From JASGKO01 sp049840595 (lineage in GTDB: Bacteria > Verrucomicrobiota > Verrucomicrobiia > Chthoniobacterales > Chthoniobacteraceae): 64,000 nt of DNA. Where the stretch lies: assembly GCA_049840595.1 (NCBI GenBank), contig JASGKO010000008.1, forward strand, positions 62,001-126,000, given 5' to 3'. Positions 18,884 through 27,943 of this stretch are shown here, piece after piece. Made by a program: the position numbers and the translations under genes. The notes under the pieces were generated by a model. That model was not told where the DNA came from. It saw only the letters and a list, made by a program, of their open reading frames with translations, and made no database searches. Within the stretch, counting starts at the first letter, position 1, and each line of letters starts with the position of its first letter.

Positions 18884-19941
18884 GAGCGTAGCATGGTATT
18901 GATGGCGGCGATCCAGCGCTCCGCGCCCCGCTCGGGAAGCCAGTCGAGTGCCCGCTGTCGCGAGACTTCGCCAAAGGCGGTGATGAGTGCGGGCTCGGCC
19001 ACGAAGCGTTGCATCGCCGTCGCCAGTTCTGCCACCGAGCCGGTGAGAAAGCGAAAGCCATTCACGCCGGGCTCCACCAGGTCGAGCCCCGCCCCGACCG
19101 CATCGGAGCAAATAATCGGCAGACCCGCGCCGAGCGCCTGGTTCACCACCACGCCCCAGCCATCGTAGCGGCTGGGCAGGATGAAGACATCGGCGAGGCC
19201 GAAGAATTCGCAGAGCCGCGCGGGATCGTGAAAACCGTGATAGACGATGCGCGAGCGAACCTCGGCTGGGAGTGGAGCCAGCATCTCGGGCAACTCGGCT
19301 TCGCGGCCCACCAGGTGCAGCTCGGCATTTTGGAGCTGCGTGAACGCCTGCAGCAGATGGTCGAGGCCCTTGCGCGCGATCATTTGCCCGCAGAAGAGAA
19401 AGCGCACCGGTCGCCCGTCCCGGGCTGGCCGCGGAGTCTCGAGAAATGGCTGGAGATCGCAGTGATAGGGAATGTCGAAATGCAGCGGGAGCGGGAAACG
19501 CTCCGCATACTCGCCCAGCGCCCGGGAGCCGATCGCCACGATGCCCGTCGCCCGGTGCAATGGCGCGGTGAAGATGCGATGCAACCGACTTGTTCCCTGC
19601 AAGCGCTCGCCCCAAAAGGCCCAGCGCCGTCCCCGCATCAGCACCCGCATGACATACTGCGCGGTGAAAGACATGAGCGTATTCAGCACCACCAGGTCGT
19701 AGCGGCGCAGGTGCGGCAGCGGCCAGTTCCAGTGGCAGCGCGCCGCGCCGATTGCATACCACCGCCCGGGCAGGATGCTTTCGTAATCCGCCAGCGGCTT
19801 CTCCGGCCACGGCGAATCGGGTGCCGCCGCTTCCAGGTAGAAGACGTGCAGGTCCACCTCATCCCGCTGCGCCAGTGCCTGAAAAAGATCGCGCTGATAA
19901 GGCGAGGGGACGACGGAGAGAAAAGCGACGCGCGGCTTCAT
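18880..19941 (-). CDS. GT4 glycosyltransferase
   Basis: A 353-residue retaining glycosyltransferase. The N-terminal acceptor domain starts MKPRVAFLSVVPSPYQRDLF. The donor domain has RFLFCGQMIARKGLDHLL near residue 185 and PSRYDGWGVVVNQALGAGLPII near 265, the usual E/D-x7-E region. Its stop overlaps the start of the downstream GT4 gene (ATGA), so the two are made together and probably add consecutive sugars to one glycan. No membrane segment is visible; such enzymes act at the inner face of the cytoplasmic membrane. Confidence 0.85.
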   Translation of the reverse strand: MKPRVAFLSVVPSPYQRDLFQALAQRDEVDLHVFYLEAAAPDSPWPEKPLADYESILPGRWYAIGAARCHWNWPLPHLRRYDLVVLNTLMSFTAQYVMRVLMRGRRWAFWGERLQGTSRLHRIFTAPLHRATGIVAIGSRALGEYAERFPLPLHFDIPYHCDLQPFLETPRPARDGRPVRFLFCGQMIARKGLDHLLQAFTQLQNAELHLVGREAELPEMLAPLPAEVRSRIVYHGFHDPARLCEFFGLADVFILPSRYDGWGVVVNQALGAGLPIICSDAVGAGLDLVEPGVNGFRFLTGSVAELATAMQRFVAEPALITAFGEVSRQRALDWLPERGAERWIAAINTMLRS

Positions 19942-20111
19942 GCGTTTACCAGCAAGTGCGCGCCGAGGCCGCGAAGCCAGGAGGTTTTACGCGCGACATT
20001 CAAACTCATCCCCGCCATTGAGCCATAAATTTGGAAAATCGAATATGGAAAAGCGTTGGGAATTTTAAGCGACGTCTCGTTTTCGAATGCCTTCGGGCCC
20101 AAAGGAGTTAT

Positions 20112-20407
20112 TTATTGCAGATGACGCTGAATCCAGTCTGGATCGCGACGACAATCCACGACGGCCCAGATAGTGATCGTTTCGCGGTCGCAGGTGTAAA
20201 AAATGGCACAGGGGAAAGTCTTGCTCAGCAACCGATGATAATCCTGGTCCACACGTCGATGAATCCCGCCGAAACTTTAAGGCCCTCGATATCTGCTCGC
20301 AGTGAGCTGCTGAAGTAATCTCCCAGGCCGGATTGTTGAGCTTCGTCAAACCAAAAGCCTTCATGAAGATCAGCGAGTGCGTCTTCTGAAAGAACGATCT
20401 TAATCAT
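20112..20407 (-). CDS. ParE/RelE-superfamily toxin with one frame break
   Basis: A short basic protein of about 98 residues of the ParE/RelE toxin fold. It starts MIKIVLSEDALADLHEGFWF and, after a break near 20263, continues HRRVDQDYHRLLSKTFPCAIFY and ends AVVDCRRDPDWIQRHLQ, matching the FPY-x-IYY and RRDP signatures of ParE toxins that poison gyrase or act as ribosome-dependent nucleases. In the given sequence the frame would stop early at 20225, leaving an inactive product. One missing A (GGATTC instead of GGAATTC) would restore it. The ATG overlaps the antitoxin stop by 4 nt, the normal antitoxin-first order. Confidence 0.75.
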
Positions 20408-20613
20408 GCCCGACCAATCGAGTCCTTCACCTGATCCCAATCCAAAATTTTGGCCTCCCCGGAACTCACTTGATTGCGGCCTGAATCGAGCAAATCCTTT
20501 TGGCTTTGAGGAATTTCAAAGCTCTCCGCTTGTTTGCGAAGATCCTCCCAAATCGCTTCCATGATCTGAAGCTTTTCACGAAGCGGCAGTTGCAGAATCT
20601 CGGCAGTGCTCAT
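20404..20613 (-). CDS. addiction-module antitoxin (TIGR02574-like)
   Basis: A 69-residue acidic protein (start at the ATG at 20613; an in-frame ATG two codons earlier is possible). The N-terminal pattern EILQLPLREKLQIMEAIWEDL is typical of the putative addiction module component family that partners ParE/RelE toxins. The C-terminus would wrap the toxin. It precedes and overlaps the toxin gene, as expected for a coupled pair in which the antitoxin also represses the operon. The short gap upstream (20614-20684) is where the promoter should lie. Confidence 0.75.
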   Translation of the reverse strand: MSTAEILQLPLREKLQIMEAIWEDLRKQAESFEIPQSQKDLLDSGRNQVSSGEAKILDWDQVKDSIGRA

Positions 20614-20684
20614 GAGCAAAATGTAGCGGAAAGAAGCTAGCTATGCCATGGTATTTTACGGCCTGCGGCAGACCGCGAAAATCC

Positions 20685-21978
20685 TCAATTTACCAACGTA
20701 GTTTCGAGATTTGCCGGGCCCGCGACATCTTGAAGCGACGATTGCAGCGCCACCTGAACTGCGGCCAGGCAAACGTCGTCGTCGAAGCCGAGTCCTTGAG
20801 TAAAGCGATGTGCATCGGCGAGGATGGCATCGGCCAGCGCCACCGGGGAAAGATCGGCGTGCCGGAGGAGCGAGGCTTGCAGGCGTTCGAGGCTGTAGAG
20901 ATCGCCTTCGGGCGAGGGGGCTTCGATGATGCCATCGGTGTAGAGTAAAACGAGGTCGTCATTTTCCAGCGAGGCCGTGGCGGTTCCGTAGGTGGCGGTC
21001 TCGATGACGCAGAGCCCGGGGCCAGCCACGGGGCGAGTGCAGGGCAGCACCTCGACGCGGCCGGTGTTGCGCCGCAGGCGCAGCGGGCGGGGATGCCCCG
21101 CACAGGCGTAGCGAACGGTGCCGGAGGCGAGATCGGCAATGAGATAAAACGCGGTGGCAAAGAGCATGTCGCCGGTGTGCCGGAGGATGGAGGAAAGATC
21201 GCGATTGAGCTGGGTGAGCAGCGCCCCGGGATCGGACTGCGCGGCCCCTGCTTCTTCCACCAGCGCACGGAGCATGGCGGTGACCAGGGCGGAGCGCACG
21301 CCGTGTCCCATGACGTCGGCAATGAAAACGCCGATGGATTGCCCGGAGAGCGGCAGCACGTGGATTACATCGCCGCCGACCTTCTGCGCCGGCTGGTAAA
21401 GGCGGGCGAACTCCAAATGTGGATCGCCGGGAAGGGCGGTTGCGGGAAAGAGCAGATGCTCGCGCGGCAGCATGGCGAGCTGGATCTCGCAGGCCATCAC
21501 CAGGTCTTCCTCCATCTGCTGGTTCTTCTCGTTGATGACGCGTTTTTGCTCTTCAAGCTGGGCGATGTTGTCGCGGAGAAATTGTGTCTGCACCCGTACG
21601 AGCGAGTGGACGTGGATTAACCCCAGGAAGCGGTCTTCGGAATCCAGGAGCACCACGTCGTCGTAAAAGGCCTCGTCCGCGCGGGAAAAGACCGTTTCGA
21701 GGACGCTGGTCATCGGCTGCCCCTCGCGAATGAGCACCGGGGCCGGGGAAAGAAATTCGCTGATCGGCTTGCGCGAGAACAGGGCGAAGCCGTAGCGGGC
21801 GCCCAGTCGCATTCCGATTTCGTGCCGCGAGCAGACCCCGATTACCCGATCACCCTGGAGCACGGCCATGAACTGGTGCTGATGCGCCCCGAATTGCTTG
21901 TGCACAAATTCCAGGGTGGTCTCCGCGGAAACGAATTCACGATGGCCGATCAGCTCGCGCAGATCGTCATGGGGCCAT
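20685..21978 (-). CDS. CBS-domain SpoIIE/RsbU-type protein phosphatase
   Basis: A PP2C-like Ser/Thr phosphatase of about 430 residues that probably reverses kinase action in a partner-switching or stress pathway. The N-terminal CBS pair (near 1-130) may sense nucleotides. A coiled linker (QFLRDNIAQLEEQKRVINEKNQQ) precedes the SpoIIE domain with metal-binding Asp residues in GGDVIHVLPL, IADVMGHG and GFDDDVC, plus TDGIIEA. The first CBS strand and helix (HREFVSAETTL) lie upstream of the only in-frame GTG (21905) with no start codon before a stop. A missing C in the C4 run near 21973 would join them to the ATG at 21978; that break is tentative. Confidence 0.8.
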
Positions 21979-22101
21979 GATGCGCTGGAAGGTGCCTCGT
22001 TGATAAGGAAATGCTACGCCAGCCACGCCAAGGGGCAAGCCACGGGGTGGGGTGTCATGAAAACGTCACATAGGGACTGATCCAACCGATGACGCAAAAA
22101 A

Positions 22102-23613
22102 TCACCGATGCAGCGGCAGTGGCCCAGGACGCCCTGGCAGCGGAACTGGCCGGCCCCGGTGGGCGCGAATCGCCACCACCTTTTTCGCCGCGAAATTGAT
22201 CACGTAAACCGTCAGCGTAAAGCTCGCGGCTACGGGCATCAGCGCGGTCGTGAATTCAAAGAGACTGCGCATCGAAATTACCGCCGCAAAGAATCCCGAG
22301 GCATAAATCAAAATCCCCAGCTCGGAGTTTCTTTGCGACGAAAGATAGTTCCACCAGCCGTTATACATCCCAAAGAGGATCGCAATCGCCAGCACGCCAA
22401 ACAGGCCGCCCGACATATAAGCCTCGCCGGAGAAGCTGGTGGCAATCGTTAGTCCCGACACGCCGAGGGCATCCTCGATCGTGATGCTCAAGCCCTGCGG
22501 CTTGCTTTTCCAGAGCGCGCGCGGGATGGGACGAATGATCGCGTTGTAAGGCACCTCCAGCCCAAGATACGCGTGCCGGGAAGGGAAGACCTCGGTGAGC
22601 TTGCCGATGGCGTAAAGATTGTAATCCACGAAGAGTCCCTTTTCATGCGGATCGCCCGCAGGTTCGCCGTAGAGGATGAAATTTTTCAACCCGATGTTGC
22701 GGAACTTGAGCATGTAGATCGTCGCGAAATACATCGAGAGCGCGCTGAGGAGGCAGAGAATGATGATGCCGCGCTTCGGCGCTTCCGGCGGGCGGGCGAT
22801 GACATACGCGATGAGAAAGGTGACGAGGTAGGTGGCGAAGACGTTGCGCGTGCCGCCGGAGAATCCATAGAACAGCGTAAACAGATACCCGATGAAAATG
22901 GTGAAGAGCGCGAATTTTCCAAACCGATGCCGCCGGGCAAAGATCACCCCGGCCAGCGGTGGAATGAGATAAATGAAGAGTCCCAGCTCGTTCAACAGCG
23001 CTTTCCAGTCGCCGAATTTACTGCGCTGCCACGGCTGCGAAAAGCGGGCATCCATGAAGTAGTTCACCATCTTTACCACGTCGAAATTCACCGCCAGCAG
23101 CATGTAGAAATAGCCCAGCACGAGCGCGCCCCAGAAAATCAGGATGAGCATCACGGGCGGGATTTCCCAGGTGAGCACTTTTTCAAACGGCTGCTTTTTC
23201 GGCTGCGGAAGGTGCCGCCCGATGAGCAGGCCGACGTAGCCCAGCAGCGCGATGTTTAGCGCGGCGTGCGTGGAGGCCACGGAGATCATGAGGTTGAACG
23301 CCTTTTGCGGAAGCAGAAACTCGAAGAGCGTGAGGAAATAGTAGGCCAGAATGGCCATCACATCGGCGCGGATGAGATTGAGCACCCCACGGCGAAGATC
23401 GAAGGCGAGCGAAGCGAGCAGGCTGAGCCCGGTGCCAATCGCAGCAGAGCGGGCGAGGTCCGTGGGAACGCGCCCGCCGATGGTGGCCATAACGACCAGG
23501 ATGCCGAAGACGGCAATGCCAGTGCCCACCGGATCGGGACGCAACTGCATCTCCGCAAGACGGGGGCGGGCGGCGGACGAGGCTGGGCGCTGATAGGGTG
23601 AAACGGTCGGCAT
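22102..23613 (-). CDS. Wzy-like polysaccharide polymerase (polytopic membrane protein)
   Basis: A 503-residue protein with about 12 hydrophobic segments and one large periplasmic loop (about residues 320-395, rich in Arg, Asp, Gly: YGEPAGDPHEKGLFVDYN ... PYNAIIRPIPRALWKSK). This layout is that of O-antigen/exopolysaccharide polymerases (Wzy) and oligosaccharide repeat-unit polymerases; sequence identity in this group is always low, so the call rests on topology and neighbourhood. It is the last gene of the 16-gene minus-strand run. Pairing it with an ABC-2 exporter is unusual, since the Wzm/Wzt route does not normally need a Wzy. No Wzx flippase is in the window. Confidence 0.65.
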   Translation of the reverse strand: MPTVSPYQRPASSAARPRLAEMQLRPDPVGTGIAVFGILVVMATIGGRVPTDLARSAAIGTGLSLLASLAFDLRRGVLNLIRADVMAILAYYFLTLFEFLLPQKAFNLMISVASTHAALNIALLGYVGLLIGRHLPQPKKQPFEKVLTWEIPPVMLILIFWGALVLGYFYMLLAVNFDVVKMVNYFMDARFSQPWQRSKFGDWKALLNELGLFIYLIPPLAGVIFARRHRFGKFALFTIFIGYLFTLFYGFSGGTRNVFATYLVTFLIAYVIARPPEAPKRGIIILCLLSALSMYFATIYMLKFRNIGLKNFILYGEPAGDPHEKGLFVDYNLYAIGKLTEVFPSRHAYLGLEVPYNAIIRPIPRALWKSKPQGLSITIEDALGVSGLTIATSFSGEAYMSGGLFGVLAIAILFGMYNGWWNYLSSQRNSELGILIYASGFFAAVISMRSLFEFTTALMPVAASFTLTVYVINFAAKKVVAIRAHRGRPVPLPGRPGPLPLHR

Positions 23614-23616
23614 GGG

Positions 23617-24742
23617 CTAAGAGGTCTGGCTCAGATTAAGCAATTTCTCTGCCGGGGCGCTCCAGGAATGTGATTCGGAGAAGGTGCGGCGATTTTGCGA
23701 CCACCAGTGCAGCTCGGCGGCGAGGGCAGCGGCATCGCCGGTGGGGAAGGTCGAGCCATTGTCGCGCGAGCGGATCAGATCTTTCGCTCCGACCGCCTCG
23801 CTCACAATGGCCGGGGTGCCGCAGGCCAGGCACTGCGGGACGACGAGGCCGAAGCCCTCCTCCAACGAGGGCAGCACCAGCACATCAGCCTGCTGGAAAG
23901 CGGCGGCCAGATCGCGCTGGGAAACTGCGCCGTGAAAATGCAGCGGTACTTTCCCGGCATAGGCGGCGAGATCGTTTTTCACCTCGGGTAAATCGCCGCC
24001 GTAAAAATCGAGCCGCCACGCAGTCGTTGGAGCCGCGATTTCCAACGCCTGGAGCAGGCAGCGAATGCCTTTGCGCAGCCCGGCCAGCCCGGCGAAGACG
24101 ATTCGAAACTCCTCGTGTGGAAGGCGGGGGACCGGATGAAAAATGGCGGGATCGGCTCCGTAGGGAACGGTCCAGATTTTCTCCGGCGCAATCCCCATGC
24201 CGATCAATTGATCGCGGACCACCGTCGAGGCCGCGCAGTGAATATCAGTGAGCGCGTATTCTTCATCCTCGCGGGCAAAGTAAGGCGCGTCATACGGGCA
24301 ATAATCCGTGAGCTGAAGCGCGACGCGCCGGTATTCCGGCTCCATGATTTTCACCCACTCGCGGACCGGGCCGGTGGCGTGATTGAGCACCGTGCGCACG
24401 CCCTGGCGACGTGCAGCGCGAAAGGTTTCCAGCGCCTGCCCCGGCATCGCATGGATGAAATCGCACTTCGCGAGATGACGCCCCACCCAACGGTCAAAGC
24501 CACGGTCCTGCCAGACGAAAAGCTGCTTCGGCTCCGGACGCGCCCACGCCGGGGCGAACTTCAGCAGGCCTGTACACAATATTCGTGCGCCAGGTGTGCG
24601 TCGCCAGCGGGAGCTTTTCCGCGTCGGTGAGCTTCCACGCCGGATAGCCGGAGTAATAGCAACCGAGCGCATCATGGCGGGCGAGCTCCTGCGCGAAGGG
24701 GTAGAGGTGGCAGGGATTGGTAGCGGAGATGGAGATTTTCAC
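23617..24742 (-). CDS. GT4 glycosyltransferase with one frame break
   Basis: A GT-B enzyme of about 375 residues. The N-terminal domain begins at the GTG at 24742 (KISISATNPCHLYPFAQEL), which overlaps the stop of the upstream gene (GTGA). The frame breaks near 24571 at TACAGGCCTG, where one extra A turns NIVYGLLKF out of frame, then runs on to PEKIWTVPYGAD near residue 200 and PSLEEGFGLVVPQCLACGTPAI near 295 (EX7E donor motif). Everything after the break is intact. It belongs to the surface-glycan part of the long operon; donor and acceptor are unknown. Confidence 0.8.
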
Positions 24743-25610
24743 CGGGCGCGCGAAAGTTTCATCCACGCGAAAAAGGACTTCCACGGGACGGGTTTGCGAT
24801 GGGCCAGCGCGTGCGGCGCACCGGAGAGAAAGGCCAGCCACCATTGCGGCTCACGCACCGCCCAGCCGAGCCCGCGTTTCAGCGCGTAGCCGAACTGACG
24901 CACGGCCCGGAAGACCAGCATCGCGGGCAGGGTGTGCCATGCGCAGCGCATCAGCACGCTCCACGCCTCATTGCGCGCATGCAGCTGGTGAATGCGGATT
25001 TCGCTCCGCTCCGAGGGCGTCCACAAATGTCGGATGATCGCCACCGGCTCGAAGCGCACTTCCCACCCATGCGCAAGACTGCGCAGGGCGAAATCGGGCT
25101 CCTCATACGAGTGACGGAAAAACTCAGGATAATCGCCGATTTCCAAAAAGGCGTAGCGTCGCAAGGCCGCCGCGCAATTCGCATACGACGCCACCGGCCG
25201 GGCCGGGCCGAAGTCCGTTTGCTCCAGCGTCTCGGGAAATTCGTTGCTGCGCTGCGGGAGTGAGAGCACGGCGAGGGCGGGATTTTGGGCGAAGACCTGC
25301 GAGATCCGTTCGAGCGCATCGGTCTCCAGCGGAAAGCTGTCGTCGTCGAGGCTCAGGTACCGATGTCCGTGCGGCCCTCGTGGAACATGCGATTGCGCGA
25401 GGGAATGGAGCCGCGCCCGGGATTGTGAATCAGCAGCTTCGCATTCGGCACATGCTTGCGCACGAAATCGACGGTGTCATCGGTGCAGCCATCGGCGCAG
25501 ATGATGAGCTGGTCGGGCTGCGGGAAAAGGCGGGCGATCACCGCGCAGGTGTTGCGCAGTTCCTCGACGCGGTTGTGGGTGGTGATGGCGATGCCGACCG
25601 AGGGGTTCAT
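24739..25610 (-). CDS. family 2 glycosyltransferase with one frame break
   Basis: A GT-A fold protein of about 290 residues. It opens SVGIAITTHNRVEELRNTC, followed by ICADGCTDDTVDFV and, after a break near 25366, YLSLDDDSFPLETDAL, where the DDD motif binds the metal and donor. A missing G in GGACATCGG explains the break. The C-terminal half (YEEPDFALRSLAHGWEVRF) carries the ED-containing catalytic region. Its ATG overlaps the acyltransferase stop and its stop overlaps the next GTG, so it is tightly embedded in the operon. Confidence 0.8.
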
Positions 25611-26125
25611 GACGGGAGGGACTTTACCACACGAGCGGGATTTCCCACCGCAATACTGCGCGGCGGCAGCGATTTGGTGACCACACTCCCGGCCCCCACG
25701 ACCGTGCCCGCACCAATCGTGACGCCCTTCAAAACGGTGACATGCGCGCCGAGCCAGCAATCTTCACCGATGATCGTCGGAGCGGAAACCAGCGGTCCGC
25801 GATTGGGCGCGGTGACGTCGTGATCGTGATCGGTGAGGTAGCAGAACGGCCCGATCATCGTGCGCGCGCCGATTTCGAGCTGCTGGGAGACGTCGAACAT
25901 GGTGTGGCGGTTTACATAACACTGCGCGCCAATCGTGAGCTTCCCGCTATCCACGATCAGCAGCGTGCATCCGCGATCCAGCGCGACCCCCGCCGCAAGG
26001 TGGACGCCGGAATGGTTCTTCGGAATTTCAATCGCTCGCAACCAGCAGTTGCCGTCGATTCGGACCCCGCGTATCTTGTAATAAAGCTGCCGCAGTCGCG
26101 ACAGGATGGAGCCGATCAAGTCCAT
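25607..26125 (-). CDS. left-handed beta-helix acyltransferase (hexapeptide repeat)
   Basis: A 172-residue protein of the LbH/WcaF-like family, which O-acetylates (or otherwise acylates) sugars with acyl-CoA donors. Hexapeptide turns (I/V/L-G-x-x-x-x) run from about residue 30 to 150: LTIGAQCYVNR, LEIGARTMIGP, PTIIGEDCWLGAHV, VTIGAGTVVGAGSVV. The catalytic-type His lies in YLTDHDHDV (about 100). The ending SLPPRSIAVGNPARVVK is the family C-terminus. I chose the ATG at 26125, which overlaps the end of the upstream GT2 gene by 10 nt. In this operon it likely acetylates a sugar of the repeat unit. Confidence 0.82.
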   Translation of the reverse strand: MDLIGSILSRLRQLYYKIRGVRIDGNCWLRAIEIPKNHSGVHLAAGVALDRGCTLLIVDSGKLTIGAQCYVNRHTMFDVSQQLEIGARTMIGPFCYLTDHDHDVTAPNRGPLVSAPTIIGEDCWLGAHVTVLKGVTIGAGTVVGAGSVVTKSLPPRSIAVGNPARVVKSLPS

Positions 26126-27009
26126 GCGCCGGCCACCTCCTTCCAACGCTGCGGGCTGCCGCCGCGTAAAACGCAATAGGTCACGAAAATCCGATGGAGC
26201 AGCATTTTCAAAGTGAGGACGGGCTCGGGCACGCGCAAAATCTCGCGGGCAATCAACCGCTGATTGTGCAACCGCTGGTGCAGCATCGCCCGGGGATCGC
26301 GCTTGTAGCTGCTCGGCGCATCGTGATGCTGGAAAAGTGCCGTGCGATGAAAGAAGAGCGCGCCGTGGCGGCGGATGCGCGAGGAGGTATGCACATCCTC
26401 CATCGAGCTATAGCCGGTGAATTCGGGAAACTTCTCCCGCCGGAAAAACTCGGTGCGATACATCACACAAGTCGAGTTGAGCCATTCGGAGGGAATGAGA
26501 TCCTGGTTCGTATCCGCATACGTGGGGAGGGTGTTGATCGCCGGGCCGAGCAGCCGCGCCCCGTAATCCACATCCGCGTAGCCGGCTTGTAGCCGGTAAT
26601 ACCAGCGCAGCGGCCCGCGCGGTTTCGGGTGTTGCATTCCCTCGATGCGTGCCGCGACCCCGGCCGTCTTTTGCTCCAGGTCGGTTTCAAAAGCAATGCA
26701 GAGCAGTTCGAAGACATCGCGCGAGAGGGTCACGTCATCATCGAGGAAAACAATCAGCGGGCTGGTCACCGACTCCGCGCCCTGGTTGCGCTGAACCGCA
26801 GAACTGGGGCGGATCGCGCGCAGATAGGTGAGCGGCAGCTTGTCGCTCGTCGCTTCTACGACTGCGCGGCTCTCCTCATTCGGCGAGGAATCGACTACAA
26901 TCACTTGCGCAGGACGTCGCGTTTGCGCGGCCAGCGAAGCGAGCGTGACCGCCAGTTCGCGCGGGCGCTCGTAAGTGGCGATGACGATGCTGTAGTCGAG
27001 CGGCGGCAT
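26116..27009 (-). CDS. family 2 glycosyltransferase
   Basis: A 297-residue GT-A fold enzyme. The start segment YSIVIATYERPRELAVTLASL, then VVDSSPN, and FLDDDV near residue 90 (metal-binding DDD) are classical. STCVMYRTEFF and MEDVHTSSRIRRHG near 205 carry the ED base. I used the ATG at 27009, which follows the upstream gene by 4 nt; an ATG at 27057 would overlap that gene by 44 nt. Functions with the neighbouring GT2s in building the glycan. Confidence 0.85.
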   Translation of the reverse strand: MPPLDYSIVIATYERPRELAVTLASLAAQTRRPAQVIVVDSSPNEESRAVVEATSDKLPLTYLRAIRPSSAVQRNQGAESVTSPLIVFLDDDVTLSRDVFELLCIAFETDLEQKTAGVAARIEGMQHPKPRGPLRWYYRLQAGYADVDYGARLLGPAINTLPTYADTNQDLIPSEWLNSTCVMYRTEFFRREKFPEFTGYSSMEDVHTSSRIRRHGALFFHRTALFQHHDAPSSYKRDPRAMLHQRLHNQRLIAREILRVPEPVLTLKMLLHRIFVTYCVLRGGSPQRWKEVAGAWT

Positions 27010-27013
27010 GGCG

Positions 27014-27943
27014 TCAGGCAGCGCTTCCGCGCAAAGTACGGGCGATTTTCTCGGCATTGGTGAAGCCGAACAAATGGTAAAACATGCGGTAACTCAAAGG
27101 TGCCGCCGGTCCCTGCAACGCGATTTGCCGCTGCTCGCGGTGCGTGCGGTGATAGCTGGCCGCCTCGGCCAGATCATACTTGGCAAAGGTGCGCGACATT
27201 TCCAGATACGCCTGCCCGGCGGTGAGCCGATGAGCTTCGGTCCACTCGCTCTTTGCCCGCATCCACGTTTCCAGCCTGGCGATCAATTCACTGCGCACGC
27301 GCAGCACCAGCCGGGGATCCTTGCGGCAGAGCGTCTCCTCCGACCACAGGCGATAGACCGCGTGCGGCGTCGGGTGATAGGTGAAGGCGAGCCCGTTCTG
27401 CAGCGCCCGCAGATACAGCTCATGCTCCTGGCAGCACGGCATCGACTCATTCCAACCACCGATTGCGAGTTGTTTCTCCCGCCGCCAGAGCGTGCCGCCG
27501 GTCTGCGGTAGCTGCCACGAAATCCACTGGCAAAAAAGATCGGTCGAGGTATCGATCGCGCTCGGCACCCGCGTCTTGCGATGCAGGTCCTCCATCCACA
27601 CCGGGCTGTAGATTACATCGGCCTCACCCACGTGTGCGAGGTGGTCGGCGAGCTTTTCCGGCTCCAGATAATCGTCGGAGTCGAGGTATTGCATCCACTC
27701 GCCGTGCGCGGCCTGCAAGGCCTGGTTGCGGGCGTGATTGGCTCCGGCATGCGCCCCGACCAGCACGCGGATGGAGTCGCCAAATTCCGCAAGAATCGCG
27801 AGCGAGGCGTCGGTCGAACCATCGTCCACCACGATCACTTCCTTGTGCGGCCACGTCTGGTTGAGCGCGCTTTCCACGCACTGGCGGATCCAGCGCTCGC
27901 TGTTGTAGCAGGGGATGGCAATCGAGACGAGGGGCGCGCTCAT
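27014..27943 (-). CDS. family 2 glycosyltransferase
   Basis: A 309-residue enzyme. VSIAIPCYNSERWIRQCVESAL, VVDDGSTDASL and YLDSDDYLEPEKL are the textbook GT2 elements with the DxD-like donor motif at about residue 90. The acceptor half includes GWNESMPCCQEHELYLRAL, where the conserved Glu pair supplies the base. The ATG overlaps the stop of asnB (ATGA). The C-terminal 60 residues are helical and probably contact the membrane acceptor. Confidence 0.88.
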   Translation of the reverse strand: MSAPLVSIAIPCYNSERWIRQCVESALNQTWPHKEVIVVDDGSTDASLAILAEFGDSIRVLVGAHAGANHARNQALQAAHGEWMQYLDSDDYLEPEKLADHLAHVGEADVIYSPVWMEDLHRKTRVPSAIDTSTDLFCQWISWQLPQTGGTLWRREKQLAIGGWNESMPCCQEHELYLRALQNGLAFTYHPTPHAVYRLWSEETLCRKDPRLVLRVRSELIARLETWMRAKSEWTEAHRLTAGQAYLEMSRTFAKYDLAEAASYHRTHREQRQIALQGPAAPLSYRMFYHLFGFTNAEKIARTLRGSAA

